Assembly (NCBI GenBank): GCA_904418845.1
Contig: CAJFQC010000004.1
Location: 62,001-126,000 of the forward strand
Direction of reading: 5' to 3'
DNA length: 64,000 nucleotides
Source: an uncultured Ruminococcus sp.
GTDB lineage: Bacteria; Bacillota; Clostridia; Lachnospirales; Lachnospiraceae
The position numbers were made by a program, and so were the translations under genes. This document shows positions 26,639 through 35,800 of this stretch, piece by piece (within the stretch, counting starts at the first letter, position 1; each line of letters opens with the position of its first letter). The notes beneath the pieces are model-generated. The model did no database searches, had not been told where the DNA came from, and was given only the letters and a program-made list of their open reading frames with translations.

Positions 26639-26842
26639 CTATTCCGACATCCCTCTGATCCTTCCGAAGAAACTGATCAGATACAGTCCGCACAGTCCGA
26701 CGATAGTATAGATGATTCTCGACAGCCAGCTTAAGTTTCCAAACAGGAATGCCACCAGGTCGAATCTGAAGATCCCCACCAGCAGCCAGTTGAGCGCCCC
26801 CATGATCACAAGCGTCAGAGCAGTGTAATCAAACCATTTCAT
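26639..26842 (-). CDS. DUF378 small membrane protein (YuzA-like)
   Basis: 67 residues with two transmembrane segments ('FDYTALTLVIMGALNWLLVGIFRFDLVAFLFG' and 'SRIIYTIVGLCGLYLISFF'). The pattern 'GALNWLLVGIFRFDLVAFLFG' is the DUF378 signature. Function unknown. Strong ribosome binding site on the minus strand (AAAGGAGGAGATCG before ATG). It is the only minus-strand gene within a long plus-strand block and appears to be its own unit. Confidence 0.85.
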   Translation of the reverse strand: MKWFDYTALTLVIMGALNWLLVGIFRFDLVAFLFGNLSWLSRIIYTIVGLCGLYLISFFGRIRGMSE

Positions 26843-26960
26843 TCGATCTCCTCCTTTTTGAATATTTACAATATCTGTATTATTACCTTAAAAACTGGAA
26901 ATATACATCAAAAAATGCTATACTTATTTAGCTATTGATTACAGGAGGTGCCGTCTGATT

Positions 26961-28358
26961 TTGACATCAGGAAAGAGAAAGTCCACTAACATAAAGACTT
27001 ATAAAAATAAAAAAGAATTAAACTTAGGGCTCCTTTTGTTTGCGGTTGTGTTCATATACCTTGTGGTTACGGTGGTCATGTATCTTACGGGAGAAAATAT
27101 CTCTGTTTATGAAGTGCGTAAGGGAAGTATCGTAAAGGATAACTCTTACACCGGACTTATTATCCGTCAGGAGAGCGCAGTCATGACAGAGGCGGCGGGA
27201 TATATCAATTATTATCAGAACGAGAACACCAAGGTTAAGGCAGGAACATATATCTATGCGCTCTCCCCTGAGAAGCTTGATACATCGAAAGCCTCCGAAG
27301 AGGATACCGCCGCTGCGGCAGAGCTTAATCCGGAGATTCAGGCAGGGATTATATTTCAGATACAAAATTTCAATGAAAATTACCATCCGGAGGATTTCAG
27401 CGCTGTCTACTCACTTAAAAATGAAATCAGTGCATCGCTTCAAGAAGCGTTTAGTTCCAGATGCACAGATCATCTTAGCACGCTGATCTCTGAAAGTGGA
27501 TTTGATGTGACATCATACGCTACCCCTCAGGACGGTGTTGTGGCATTCACAGTGGATGGGTATGAGTCTCTGACAAAGGATACGTTTACAAAAGAAAATT
27601 TTGACCGGTCTGTCTATGAAAGCACCGTACTCTCTGATCAGATGAAAGCAGAACAGGGAAGCCCGGCATACCGGCTTATTACGAGTGAAAACTGGTCCGT
27701 GATCGTACCGCTTGATAAGGAGACGGCCGAGGATTTAAAAAAAGAGGAAGTTACCAGCATCAGAGTCCGGATTGACAAGGACAGTGAAACACTGTGGGCT
27801 GATTTTTCTGTTCTGTCGAAAGACGGCGACTATTATGGCTGTCTTGATTTTGATAATTCAATGATCCGCTATGCGGAAGACCGTTATTTAAATGTAGAAC
27901 TGATCCTTGAAGATGAGAGCGGGCTGAAAATTCCAAAATCTTCTGTTGTTGAAGAAAAGTTCTTCGTCATACCGGAAGACTACATTACAAACGGAGGCAA
28001 CAGCTCTTCTGACGGTGTGATGGTGAAAAACAAAAACGGAGAAGTGGAATTCCATGCGATCGATATCTACGGCAGCGCTGAGGATGGAGAAGTGTGCGTC
28101 AGCAGAGACGATATCAAAGAAGGAACTGTGCTGGTCAAACCAGAAGCATCGGAGACATATACGATCGGAAAAACAAAGTCTTTGCAAGGCGTCTACAATA
28201 TTAATAAGGGATATGCGGTGTTTAAGAGAGTCACGATCCTCTGTGAGAACGATGAGTATTATATTGTTCGGGAAGGGGACAGCTATGGGCTTTACAACTA
28301 TGACCATATCGTGCAGAACGGGTCCAGCGTCAGCTCGGAGGAAGTTGTTTTCCAGTAA
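26961..28358 (+). CDS. HlyD-like membrane fusion/efflux adaptor protein
   Basis: 465 residues. One transmembrane segment (about 22-43, 'LGLLLFAVVFIYLVVTVVMYL') followed by an extracellular part. 'VYEVRKGSIVKDNSYTGLIIRQESAVMTEAAGYINYYQNENTKVKAGTYI' resembles the lipoyl/barrel-sandwich start of HlyD adaptors; the remainder lacks an obvious hairpin. TTG start at 26961, 10 nt after AGGAGGTG. No transporter ATPase or permease is adjacent; instead it precedes the yggS-sepF-ylmH cluster, suggesting a division or envelope role. Function unproven. Confidence 0.7.
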   Translation: MTSGKRKSTNIKTYKNKKELNLGLLLFAVVFIYLVVTVVMYLTGENISVYEVRKGSIVKDNSYTGLIIRQESAVMTEAAGYINYYQNENTKVKAGTYIYALSPEKLDTSKASEEDTAAAAELNPEIQAGIIFQIQNFNENYHPEDFSAVYSLKNEISASLQEAFSSRCTDHLSTLISESGFDVTSYATPQDGVVAFTVDGYESLTKDTFTKENFDRSVYESTVLSDQMKAEQGSPAYRLITSENWSVIVPLDKETAEDLKKEEVTSIRVRIDKDSETLWADFSVLSKDGDYYGCLDFDNSMIRYAEDRYLNVELILEDESGLKIPKSSVVEEKFFVIPEDYITNGGNSSSDGVMVKNKNGEVEFHAIDIYGSAEDGEVCVSRDDIKEGTVLVKPEASETYTIGKTKSLQGVYNINKGYAVFKRVTILCENDEYYIVREGDSYGLYNYDHIVQNGSSVSSEEVVFQ

Positions 28359-28396
28359 CGAATCATCTGTTAAAGCATATTCAAGGAGGAGATACA

Positions 28397-29089
28397 GTGC
28401 TTAGAGAAAATCTTCAGGAGACAGAGGAAAGAATAGCGGCCGCGTGCAGCCGGGCGGGAAGGGATCGGAGCGAGGTGACACTGGTGTCAGTCAGCAAGAC
28501 AAAACCCGTGCAGATGCTCCGGGAGGCATATGAGCTCGGGGTCCGTGTGTTCGGTGAGAATAAGGTGCAGGAGATACGTGATAAATATGAGCTTCTGCCA
28601 AAGGATATCGAATGGCATATGATCGGACATCTCCAGACAAACAAAGTAAAATATATTGTAGATAAGGTAAAACTGATCCACTCGGTAGATTCTTTGAAAT
28701 TAGCGGAAGTGATAGAAAAAGAGGCTGCTAAGCATGACTGTATCGTGGATATTCTGCTGGAAGTAAATGTGGCGGAGGAAACTAGTAAATTTGGCCTGAA
28801 AACAGTAGAAGTTATCCCGTTTGCGAAAAAAATTGCACAATTTTCTCATATAAATATGCGCGGTCTTATGACAATTGCACCATTTGTTGATGATCCCGAG
28901 AAAAATCGCACAATTTTCAGAGATTTACATAAATTATATGTTGACATAAAGAAAAAAAACATTGATAATGGTACTGTGAGCATACTTTCTATGGGGATGA
29001 CCAATGATTATGAAGTGGCGATCGAGGAGGGGGCTACCATGGTTCGGATCGGCACAGGAATTTTTGGTGCCAGAGACTACAACATCTGA
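28397..29089 (+). CDS. PLP homeostasis protein, YggS/YlmE family
   Basis: 230 residues, alanine-racemase-like single TIM barrel binding pyridoxal phosphate without known enzymatic activity. 'LVSVSKTKPVQML' holds the PLP lysine; 'FGENKVQEIRDKYE' and 'WHMIGHLQTNKVKYIVDKVKLIHSVDS' and 'LSMGMTNDYEVAIEEGATMVRIGTGIFG' are family motifs. GTG start 28397 with AAGGAGGAGATAC. As in Bacillus, it stands just before sepF. Confidence 0.95.
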   Translation: MLRENLQETEERIAAACSRAGRDRSEVTLVSVSKTKPVQMLREAYELGVRVFGENKVQEIRDKYELLPKDIEWHMIGHLQTNKVKYIVDKVKLIHSVDSLKLAEVIEKEAAKHDCIVDILLEVNVAEETSKFGLKTVEVIPFAKKIAQFSHINMRGLMTIAPFVDDPEKNRTIFRDLHKLYVDIKKKNIDNGTVSILSMGMTNDYEVAIEEGATMVRIGTGIFGARDYNI

Positions 29090-29159
29090 TGTAGTTTTCT
29101 GGAAGAGAGTATGAAATAAAAATTGCGTATTCAAAAAACGCAAGATAGGAGTGTAAAAA

Positions 29160-29705
29160 ATGGGTGTATTTGATAAATTTCTGGACATCATGAAATTGAA
29201 TGATGATGACTATGATGATGATTTCTATGATGAGGAGGATTACCTCGACGAGGAGGAATTTGAAGAGAAGCCTCAGCGCCGTTCATTATTTGGGAAGAAG
29301 AATACGAAGGGAGATAACTTCGATGATTTTGATATGGAGGAGGACAAAAAGTTCCAGCCTTCAGCGTCTAATAAAGTAACACCGATGAGACATCCGGCCG
29401 CAAGAAAAGGCGGCAACATGGAGGTTTGTGTTGTAAAACCGTCTTCAGTAGATGATTCCAGGGAGATCACAGAAACGCTTCTTTCCGGGCGCACTGTTAT
29501 CCTGAATCTGGAGGGAATGGATCTTGAGATCGCACAGCGTATCATAGACTTTATTTCAGGCGCTACATTTGCGATCAGCGGTAACCTTCAGAAGATTTCA
29601 AACTATATCTTCCTTGTGACACCTACAAATGTCGATATCTCAGGTGATCTTCAGGATCTCCTCGGCGGTTCTATGGAAACACCGAGCATGAGAGGAAGAT
29701 ATTAA
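29160..29705 (+). CDS. sepF: Cell division protein SepF
   Basis: 181 residues. An N-terminal membrane-binding helix (MGVFDKFLDIMKL), a very acidic linker (Asp/Glu-rich, residues about 14-60) and the DUF552/SepF domain (about 85-170: 'DDSREITETLLSGRTVILNLEGMDLEIAQRIIDFISGATFAISGNLQKIS'). Links FtsZ bundles to the membrane. TAGGAGTG ribosome binding site. Between yggS and ylmH as in other Firmicutes. Confidence 0.95.
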   Translation: MGVFDKFLDIMKLNDDDYDDDFYDEEDYLDEEEFEEKPQRRSLFGKKNTKGDNFDDFDMEEDKKFQPSASNKVTPMRHPAARKGGNMEVCVVKPSSVDDSREITETLLSGRTVILNLEGMDLEIAQRIIDFISGATFAISGNLQKISNYIFLVTPTNVDISGDLQDLLGGSMETPSMRGRY

Positions 29706-29711
29706 TCCATC

Positions 29712-30512
29712 ATGTATAAGCCGGGTGAAGAAAAGGATCTCCTGCTGCTTGAGAAGCGGTTTGCAGAACTTTCAAGGATTGCATATCAGCGGGATATCAT
29801 AACATTTACAGATTTTCTGAATCTGAAAGAACAGAATATCTTACATACGCTGCCAAAAGACAGATTGTCTACAAGAATTGTATCTTTTGGCGGCTATGGT
29901 ATGGCAGAGCGTCAGATGGCGGCATTTATCCCTGATGCTCTTTATTTGCGTTACGGGAAAAAGGAACTGGAACCAGACAAGATCGGGTTTCCTTTTGATG
30001 CTTTAAAGATCGCGCCTCTCAACCGTAAATTCTCGGAAGAGTTGAGTCACAGAGACTATCTGGGAGCCGTCTTAAATCTTGGCATAGAACGGTCTAGGAC
30101 AGGGGATATCCTGACATATGAGGAGGAGGCTCTGCTCTTTGTGCATAAAGACATGACAGAGCTGATCTGTTCTGAACTGACCCGCGTCCGCCATACTCCG
30201 GTTCGTTCCGAGACCGTTTCCCCGGCAAAGATCGGCTACACTCCCAAGTACGAAGAGATCAGAGGCACCGTGGCGTCTGTCAGGCTTGACAGCTTGCTCT
30301 CAGTCGCTTTTTCTTCCTCAAGGACAAAGCTTACAGGCTTGATCGAGGGCGCTAAAGTATATGTAAACGGGCGCCTTGTCACGAGCAATGGTTATCAGCC
30401 CCAGGAAGGAGATGTCATCTCAGTGCGAGGAATGGGAAAATTCTCTTATGTGGGAGCGGGAGCGCCTACAAGAAAGAAGCGCCTCGGCGTGGTCATACAT
30501 CGGTATGTATAA
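29712..30512 (+). CDS. ylmH: YlmH-like S4-domain RNA-binding protein
   Basis: 266 residues. N-terminal YlmH-type domain ('RFAELSRIAYQRDIITFTDFLNLKEQ', 'SFGGYGMAERQMAAFIPD') and C-terminal S4 domain (about 183-245: 'LDSLLSVAFSSSRTKLTGLIEGAKVYVNGRLVTSNGYQPQEGDVISVRGMGKF'). YlmH homologues bind stalled 50S-peptidyl-tRNA complexes. Starts 6 nt after sepF; no clear ribosome binding site, so coupling is likely. Confidence 0.9.
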   Translation: MYKPGEEKDLLLLEKRFAELSRIAYQRDIITFTDFLNLKEQNILHTLPKDRLSTRIVSFGGYGMAERQMAAFIPDALYLRYGKKELEPDKIGFPFDALKIAPLNRKFSEELSHRDYLGAVLNLGIERSRTGDILTYEEEALLFVHKDMTELICSELTRVRHTPVRSETVSPAKIGYTPKYEEIRGTVASVRLDSLLSVAFSSSRTKLTGLIEGAKVYVNGRLVTSNGYQPQEGDVISVRGMGKFSYVGAGAPTRKKRLGVVIHRYV

Positions 30513-30543
30513 TACAGAAACTATAGAAGGACGGTTGACAGAA

Positions 30544-31074
30544 ATGGATAATATCAATAACATCAGTACAAAGACATCTGCACCGGCGGTTTATCTGATT
30601 TCACTGATTGGATTTGCAGCGGCAGTAGTATTAGACCAGTTTACAAAATATATGGCGATCACAACCCTCAAAGATCAGCCGGCATATGTGCTGATAGACG
30701 GTATATTCGAGCTTCGATATCTGGAAAACCGTGGCGCTGCCTTTGGCATGATGCAGAATATGCAGTATATTTTTGTAATCGGCGCGGTCATTATCTGCAC
30801 AGTTATTGTCATTTTATACAGGCGTATGCCTGCGCAGCGCCGGTACATCCCGCTGCGCATATGCGCGGTACTTCTCTGTGCTGGTGCCGTGGGAAATGTA
30901 ATCGACCGGATCCGCCTCAATTATGTGGTTGATTTTTTCTATTTCAGATTGATCGATTTTCCGATCTTTAATGTGGCGGACTGTTATGTAGTCGTTGCAT
31001 GTATTATATTCGTGCTCCTCATTCTGTTTTATTACCGTGAGGAGGATGATTTTAGTTTCCTGAGCAGAAAATAA
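30544..31074 (+). CDS. lspA: Lipoprotein signal peptidase II
   Basis: 176 residues with four transmembrane segments. Family motifs 'VVLDQFTKYMA', 'LENRGAAFGMM', and the two catalytic aspartates in 'GNVIDRIRLNYVVDFF' and 'FNVADCYVVV'. Cleaves lipoprotein signal peptides such as that of the sugar-binding protein in this window. ATG 30544 preferred (AAGGA 12 nt upstream); ATG 30505 overlaps ylmH. No divIVA gene separates ylmH from lspA, unlike many Firmicutes. Confidence 0.93.
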   Translation: MDNINNISTKTSAPAVYLISLIGFAAAVVLDQFTKYMAITTLKDQPAYVLIDGIFELRYLENRGAAFGMMQNMQYIFVIGAVIICTVIVILYRRMPAQRRYIPLRICAVLLCAGAVGNVIDRIRLNYVVDFFYFRLIDFPIFNVADCYVVVACIIFVLLILFYYREEDDFSFLSRK

Positions 31075-31132
31075 TGGACAGTAATTGTAAACTGTGCATT
31101 TTGGTTTCACAGAAGAAAGGATTTGTACTGTC

Positions 31133-32050
31133 ATGAAAGAGATCCGGCTTACAGGCGACTGCCCGGGGGAAAGGGTCGACAGGTTTTTAAGCGAAAATAT
31201 GGCGGACCTTTCCCGTTCTTATATCCAAAAACTTTTAAAAGATGGAAGTATCCTTGTCAATGGGCGGTCGGTAAAAGCAAATTATAAAATCAATGAAGAT
31301 GATGAGATCACTATACAAATACCGGATCCGGAAGTGCTGGATATCCTTCCTGAAAATATTCCTCTTGATATCCTGTACGAGGACGATGATATCCTCGTCG
31401 TCAACAAGCCCAAAGGCATGGTTGTGCACCCATCTCCCGGCCATTACAGCCACACATTGGTCAATGCCGTACTATTTCACTGCAAAGGGCGCCTTTCCGG
31501 CATAAACGGGGTCTTAAGACCCGGCATTGTCCACCGGATAGATAAGGATACGACCGGATCACTCCTTATCTGTAAAAATGACAGATCCCATCAAATCCTT
31601 GCCGGGGCTTTAAAGGAGCATTCTATCACAAGGCGGTACCATGCCATTGTGCATGGGAATCTGAAAGAGGATACAGGGACAGTCAATGCTCCCATCGGCA
31701 GACATCCTGTTGACCGCAAAAAAATGAGTACAAAAGCGCCGGGCGGCAGACATGCGGTAACACATTATAAAGTGTTGGAACGCTTTGGCGACTACACATA
31801 TATTGAGTGCAAACTGGAGACAGGGAGAACACACCAGATCCGTGTTCATATGGCAGACATAGGCCACCCGGTATTGGGAGACGCGGTATATGGTCCGGCG
31901 AAATGTCCGTTTAAACTGGAAGGACAGACACTTCACGCGAAGATACTTGGGTTTATTCATCCTTCTGCCGGAGAATATATGGAATTTGACGCACCTCTTC
32001 CTGAGTATTTTGTCTCGCTCTTAGAACGGCTCCGTATACGAAGAGGATAA
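31133..32050 (+). CDS. RluD-family 23S rRNA pseudouridine synthase
   Basis: 305 residues. N-terminal S4 domain (about 12-70, 'ERVDRFLSENMADLSRSYIQKLLKDGSILVNGRSVKANYKI') and catalytic domain with 'GIVHRIDKDTTGSLLICKN' holding the catalytic Asp, then 'YTYIECKLETGRTHQIRVHM'. Start at ATG 31133 after AAAGGA. Standard neighbour of lspA. Confidence 0.95.
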   Translation: MKEIRLTGDCPGERVDRFLSENMADLSRSYIQKLLKDGSILVNGRSVKANYKINEDDEITIQIPDPEVLDILPENIPLDILYEDDDILVVNKPKGMVVHPSPGHYSHTLVNAVLFHCKGRLSGINGVLRPGIVHRIDKDTTGSLLICKNDRSHQILAGALKEHSITRRYHAIVHGNLKEDTGTVNAPIGRHPVDRKKMSTKAPGGRHAVTHYKVLERFGDYTYIECKLETGRTHQIRVHMADIGHPVLGDAVYGPAKCPFKLEGQTLHAKILGFIHPSAGEYMEFDAPLPEYFVSLLERLRIRRG

Positions 32051-32064
32051 ATTTTAATTAAAGA

Positions 32065-32093
32065 TTGTAATATGGATTCAATTTAGCTATAAT
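32065..32093 (+). promoter_or_regulatory. Promoter of the cytidylate-kinase-like gene
   Basis: TTGTAA (32065-32070), 17-nt spacer, TATAAT (32088-32093), 77 nt before the ATG. Confidence 0.65.
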
Positions 32094-32170
32094 AGTCATA
32101 TAAGATGTGATTGGATACTTATTTTTTATGCAAAATCACAATTTATCTGACGTAAAGGAGAGTGGCTATC

Positions 32171-32818
32171 ATGAAAACAAATACGATCATTACTATTGGA
32201 AGAGAGTTCGGAAGCGCCGGAAGAGAGATCGGCTACAAAGTGGCAGATGCCTTCGGGATAAAACTGTATGACAAGGAGATGCTTGCGCGTGCCGCGAAAG
32301 AGAGCGGGATCTGTGAGGAGATCTTTGAATCGCATGATGAGAAACCGACGAACAGTTTTCTCTATTCTCTCGTGATGGACACTTATTCCATGGGATATTC
32401 AGGGAATACATATACAGATATGCCCATCAACCATAAAGTCTTTCTCGCTCAGTTTGACGCGATCAAGAAGATTGCAGATGAAGGCCCCTGTATTCTTGTG
32501 GGGCGCTGCGCGGACTATGCGCTGGAATCTTACAAAAATGTGGTCAGCGTCTTTATCCACGCAGACATGGCTTCCCGCATCCGCAGGATTGCCAGAATCT
32601 ATGATCTGACCGATGCAAAGGCAAAAGACATGATCTTAAAGACTGATAAAAAAAGAGCGAGCTATTATAATTATTATACGAACAAAAAGTGGTCGGATGC
32701 TGAGAGCTACGAACTGTGTCTGACCAGTTCTGAGCTCGGAATAGAAGGAACCGCAAAGGCCATCATTGATTACGTTAACTTAAAGGAAAATATCAAAAGA
32801 GAGGACCGTATTATATAA
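32171..32818 (+). CDS. Cytidylate kinase-like family protein
   Basis: 215 residues of the cytidylate-kinase-like P-loop family (PF13189 type): 'IITIGREFGSAGREIGYKVADAFGIKLYDKEML' holds the nucleotide-binding loop; 'ILVGRCADYALE' and 'RIARIYDLTDAKAKDMILKTDKKRASYYNYYT' follow. Substrate unproven; a separate canonical cmk is expected elsewhere. ATG 32171 has AAGGAGAG upstream, while the track GTG 32162 overlaps that site. Own promoter. Confidence 0.88.
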   Translation: MKTNTIITIGREFGSAGREIGYKVADAFGIKLYDKEMLARAAKESGICEEIFESHDEKPTNSFLYSLVMDTYSMGYSGNTYTDMPINHKVFLAQFDAIKKIADEGPCILVGRCADYALESYKNVVSVFIHADMASRIRRIARIYDLTDAKAKDMILKTDKKRASYYNYYTNKKWSDAESYELCLTSSELGIEGTAKAIIDYVNLKENIKREDRII

Positions 32819-32853
32819 AATGATTTTAAAACAGCTATAAAAATAATTAGAAT

Positions 32854-32899
32854 AATATCTCCCGGCACATGGATATCTTAATATGTACCAGGAGATATT
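32854..32899 (+). terminator. Hairpin between convergent genes
   Basis: AATATCTCC ... GGAGATATT with further imperfect pairing toward the loop, located between the convergent kinase-like and ttcA-like genes. Probably terminates both. Confidence 0.5.
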
Positions 32900-33651
32900 T
32901 AAACGTTTTTTCTTTCTTCAGGCTTCCGTATAATGCGTTCCGGCCATCCGGAGATATCTCCTGTGACGATCGCATGGAACATGCGTTCCCGTACGCCGGG
33001 ATTTTCCTCGTTAAGCTGACGCAGCAGTTCCTTGGCATACTGCCGTTTAGTGTGGCCGTCCACCGGGCATTTGCTTTTTACTACGGGAAGATCATATTTA
33101 TTCTTAAAGCCAATCACGTCCATCTCATCTACGAACATGAGCGGGCGAATCACTGTAAGATCCATACGGTCTAAGTATGTTCTCGGAGAAAATGAATGGA
33201 AACGGCCCTCAAAGATCAGTGAGAGAAGCATTGTCTCGATGATATCGTCCTTGTGATGCGCGTATGCCACTTTGTTGCATCCCATTTCCCTGACCGCCTG
33301 ATTGAGCGCACCTTTTCTCATCTTTGCACACAGAGAACAGGGGTTGTTCTCTTTGCGCACATTAAAAAGGATATTATAAATATCAGACCCGACAATGCGG
33401 TAGGGAACATCCAGTTCTTTACACAAGGACTGGACAGGAGACAAATCAAAATCTTTGAATCCAAGGTCTACCGTGATCGCGCTTATCTGGAATTTTCTGG
33501 GGTAAAAACGCTTCAGGCCATGAAGCGCGTAGAGCAGTGTCAGGCTGTCTTTCCCACCGGAGATTCCCACGGCAATATGATCGCCCTCCTGGATCATATC
33601 ATATTCATCGACGGCTTTTCGTGTGTAGCTTAATAAACGCTGTAACTGCAT
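32899..33651 (-). CDS. TtcA-like tRNA 2-thiocytidine biosynthesis PP-loop protein
   Basis: 250 residues. PP-loop ATP pyrophosphatase motif 'VGISGGKDSLTLLYAL' near residue 29, 'CSLCAKMRKGAL' (a CxxC for an Fe-S cluster or persulfide) near 106, and 'KVAYAHHKDDIIETMLLSLIFEGR'. TtcA thiolates cytidine 32 of tRNA; homologues in Firmicutes are sometimes of uncertain target. Stand-alone minus-strand gene; lacks the C-terminal extension of longer TilS proteins. Confidence 0.88.
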   Translation of the reverse strand: MQLQRLLSYTRKAVDEYDMIQEGDHIAVGISGGKDSLTLLYALHGLKRFYPRKFQISAITVDLGFKDFDLSPVQSLCKELDVPYRIVGSDIYNILFNVRKENNPCSLCAKMRKGALNQAVREMGCNKVAYAHHKDDIIETMLLSLIFEGRFHSFSPRTYLDRMDLTVIRPLMFVDEMDVIGFKNKYDLPVVKSKCPVDGHTKRQYAKELLRQLNEENPGVRERMFHAIVTGDISGWPERIIRKPEERKNV

Positions 33652-33785
33652 TTGTATATTTCCTTTCTTATACAGAAGTTATTTCAGACGGCAGACAGGA
33701 TTTTAACCAGGCGTGCCATTTTTATATTATACTTATCCATGGCTGTAAATACAAGCAAAAGAAGATAAGGGGCTGACTTTTAGTT

Positions 33786-35798
33786 ATGAAGCAAGTAAAA
33801 ATCCCACAATTTCATGATCAGGCAGAGAGCGTGCGCAATCAGTTTGTGCAGGCACTCCCTGTTATTGTGTTTTTTCTGTTCATGTTTTACAGTGTGATTT
33901 TTCTTTTCGGGATAGAGTACACAATGGTAGTGTCGCTGGGAACGCTTATTTTCCAGGTGAATTACAAGAAGAAAAACACATATGAACAGCTTCTTCTCCT
34001 GATACCGCATCATGTGTTTCTCATGGTGCTTGCATATGCTGCCACATGGAATCTGCCGCTTTGCCTTATTTTGAACCTGGCTGTTCCGTTCTGGCTCATT
34101 TTTTCCAAGTCATCACAGTTTAATCAGCTTGGATACTTCTCCGGTTTAATGACTTTCGCATTTATGCAGTTTATGCATGTGGACTGGAATGGATTTCTTG
34201 TGCAGCTTGAAGCAATGACACTTTGCAGCATCTCCAGTGTCATCGCCATCCTGATATATATTATGCTGGATAAGAAGTCTGCAGGTATCGGAACTGAACG
34301 AAAAGTAATGCATTTGATGGGATGCATCATGAAAAAATTCTTAGATAATGAGGATTTCCGAGAGGATCTTACAGAGCTTTTCCAGTATCAGAGAGGCATA
34401 TACCAGGAGGCTCATCAACAAAGGGGAAAAAAACACGTAGTCACCTCTGAAGGGAAACTGAAATATATGTTCGCTATCCTTACGCAAAGGACAGTGTATA
34501 TGATTGCTAACCAGAGTCCTTTTATCAAACCTGCCAACGACGAGGAAAAAAACTATGCTCATATACTGGCAGACTATATGATACAGGCGGGGAATACAGA
34601 TTTCCTGTCCGGTGAAAGGACGGATGAAATACGAAGCTTAGAGGAGAAGGGGCGGCGTCTGCTCCACCGTGCAGAGCAGGAGAAAGAGGATTTTTATAAG
34701 TCGATGACGAACTTTTTCCGAATGTTTCTGTTCATCCTATATCAGGCAAAAAGAAAAGATGAGAGCAATATGCTTATGGACGAACACTGGGAGATTCCGC
34801 CTGATCAGAGATTAAAAGAGAGGATCTTAGCGCATTTCCGTCCGGACACATTCGAGATGCGGTTCGCCCTGAGAATGAGCGTTGTCCTGATGACCGGCAT
34901 GACGGTGAATATGCTCTTTGACGAGGGACATTCTTACTGGTTTGTGATGAATGCTTTTCTCCTCCTTCGCCCCATGTATGAGGACAGCAACCACAGGATG
35001 CTCACCCGTTTTACAGGCACGGCGGCCGGATGTGTCCTTGTGACGCTCCTTTTACCATTCTGCACAAGCTTTGCTTCTCATCTTATCATCGCGGGTATCA
35101 TGGTGGTCTGCATGTATACGGCCACTCCGGGAACAACTATTCATGCAGTTTTTGTCACCTGTTTTGCGCTCACGGTAACAACGCTGGCAATGGGAGAGAC
35201 TTCAGCGGCATTTCTCCGCATGGCATATGTCGTTGCGGCAGTACTTTTCGTGCTGGTTATAAACAGGTTTTTCTTCCCAACCAGCCTGGGGAGCCAGTTC
35301 CGATACAATTTCCAGATGATCTTTCATATGCATCATATGTACCTGCGTATTCTGGAAAATGCATTGACAGAGCCATTGGACTACTGGAGACTCTGTGACG
35401 CGCAGATTCAGTACCATATGGTTCACGCACAGATCAGGCAGGACCTGCCCAAGATAGAAAAAGAGAAGGAAAAGCAGGAGTATTACTATAATATTTTATC
35501 TGTTACATGGCGTATGGCGTCCGAAATACAGCAGATGTTCTTCCATGTAAAATATAAAAAAGGAACTCTGGAGGAGAGGCGGATCATGGAGCAGTATATC
35601 TATTATACAGATCACGTACTCAACCAGATTCAGGAAATGCTTCATCTGAAGAAAGAAAAACGGATCAAAAATATAGAAGGAATGAAATATCAGCGTTATA
35701 TCGAAGGAAGACCAGACTTGTCCGAACTGATGGCGCAGTACGCCCGCAATCTGTCCAGATTATATGTGATTGTGCTCAGGAGATATCGGCAGCCTTAA
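33786..35798 (+). CDS. FUSC-family (aromatic acid exporter-like) membrane protein
   Basis: 670 residues with two hydrophobic blocks (about 25-165 and 355-500, each with five or six membrane segments) separated by and followed by charged cytoplasmic regions. The second block 'FEMRFALRMSVVLMTGMTVNMLF...SYWFVMNAFLLLRPMYEDSNHRMLTRFTGTAAGC' is typical of FUSC/YccS/AaeB proteins. Likely exports small anionic or aromatic compounds, substrate unknown. Converges with the XerS-like gene with only 2 nt between the two stop codons. Confidence 0.85.
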   Translation: MKQVKIPQFHDQAESVRNQFVQALPVIVFFLFMFYSVIFLFGIEYTMVVSLGTLIFQVNYKKKNTYEQLLLLIPHHVFLMVLAYAATWNLPLCLILNLAVPFWLIFSKSSQFNQLGYFSGLMTFAFMQFMHVDWNGFLVQLEAMTLCSISSVIAILIYIMLDKKSAGIGTERKVMHLMGCIMKKFLDNEDFREDLTELFQYQRGIYQEAHQQRGKKHVVTSEGKLKYMFAILTQRTVYMIANQSPFIKPANDEEKNYAHILADYMIQAGNTDFLSGERTDEIRSLEEKGRRLLHRAEQEKEDFYKSMTNFFRMFLFILYQAKRKDESNMLMDEHWEIPPDQRLKERILAHFRPDTFEMRFALRMSVVLMTGMTVNMLFDEGHSYWFVMNAFLLLRPMYEDSNHRMLTRFTGTAAGCVLVTLLLPFCTSFASHLIIAGIMVVCMYTATPGTTIHAVFVTCFALTVTTLAMGETSAAFLRMAYVVAAVLFVLVINRFFFPTSLGSQFRYNFQMIFHMHHMYLRILENALTEPLDYWRLCDAQIQYHMVHAQIRQDLPKIEKEKEKQEYYYNILSVTWRMASEIQQMFFHVKYKKGTLEERRIMEQYIYYTDHVLNQIQEMLHLKKEKRIKNIEGMKYQRYIEGRPDLSELMAQYARNLSRLYVIVLRRYRQP

Positions 35799-35800
35799 GC

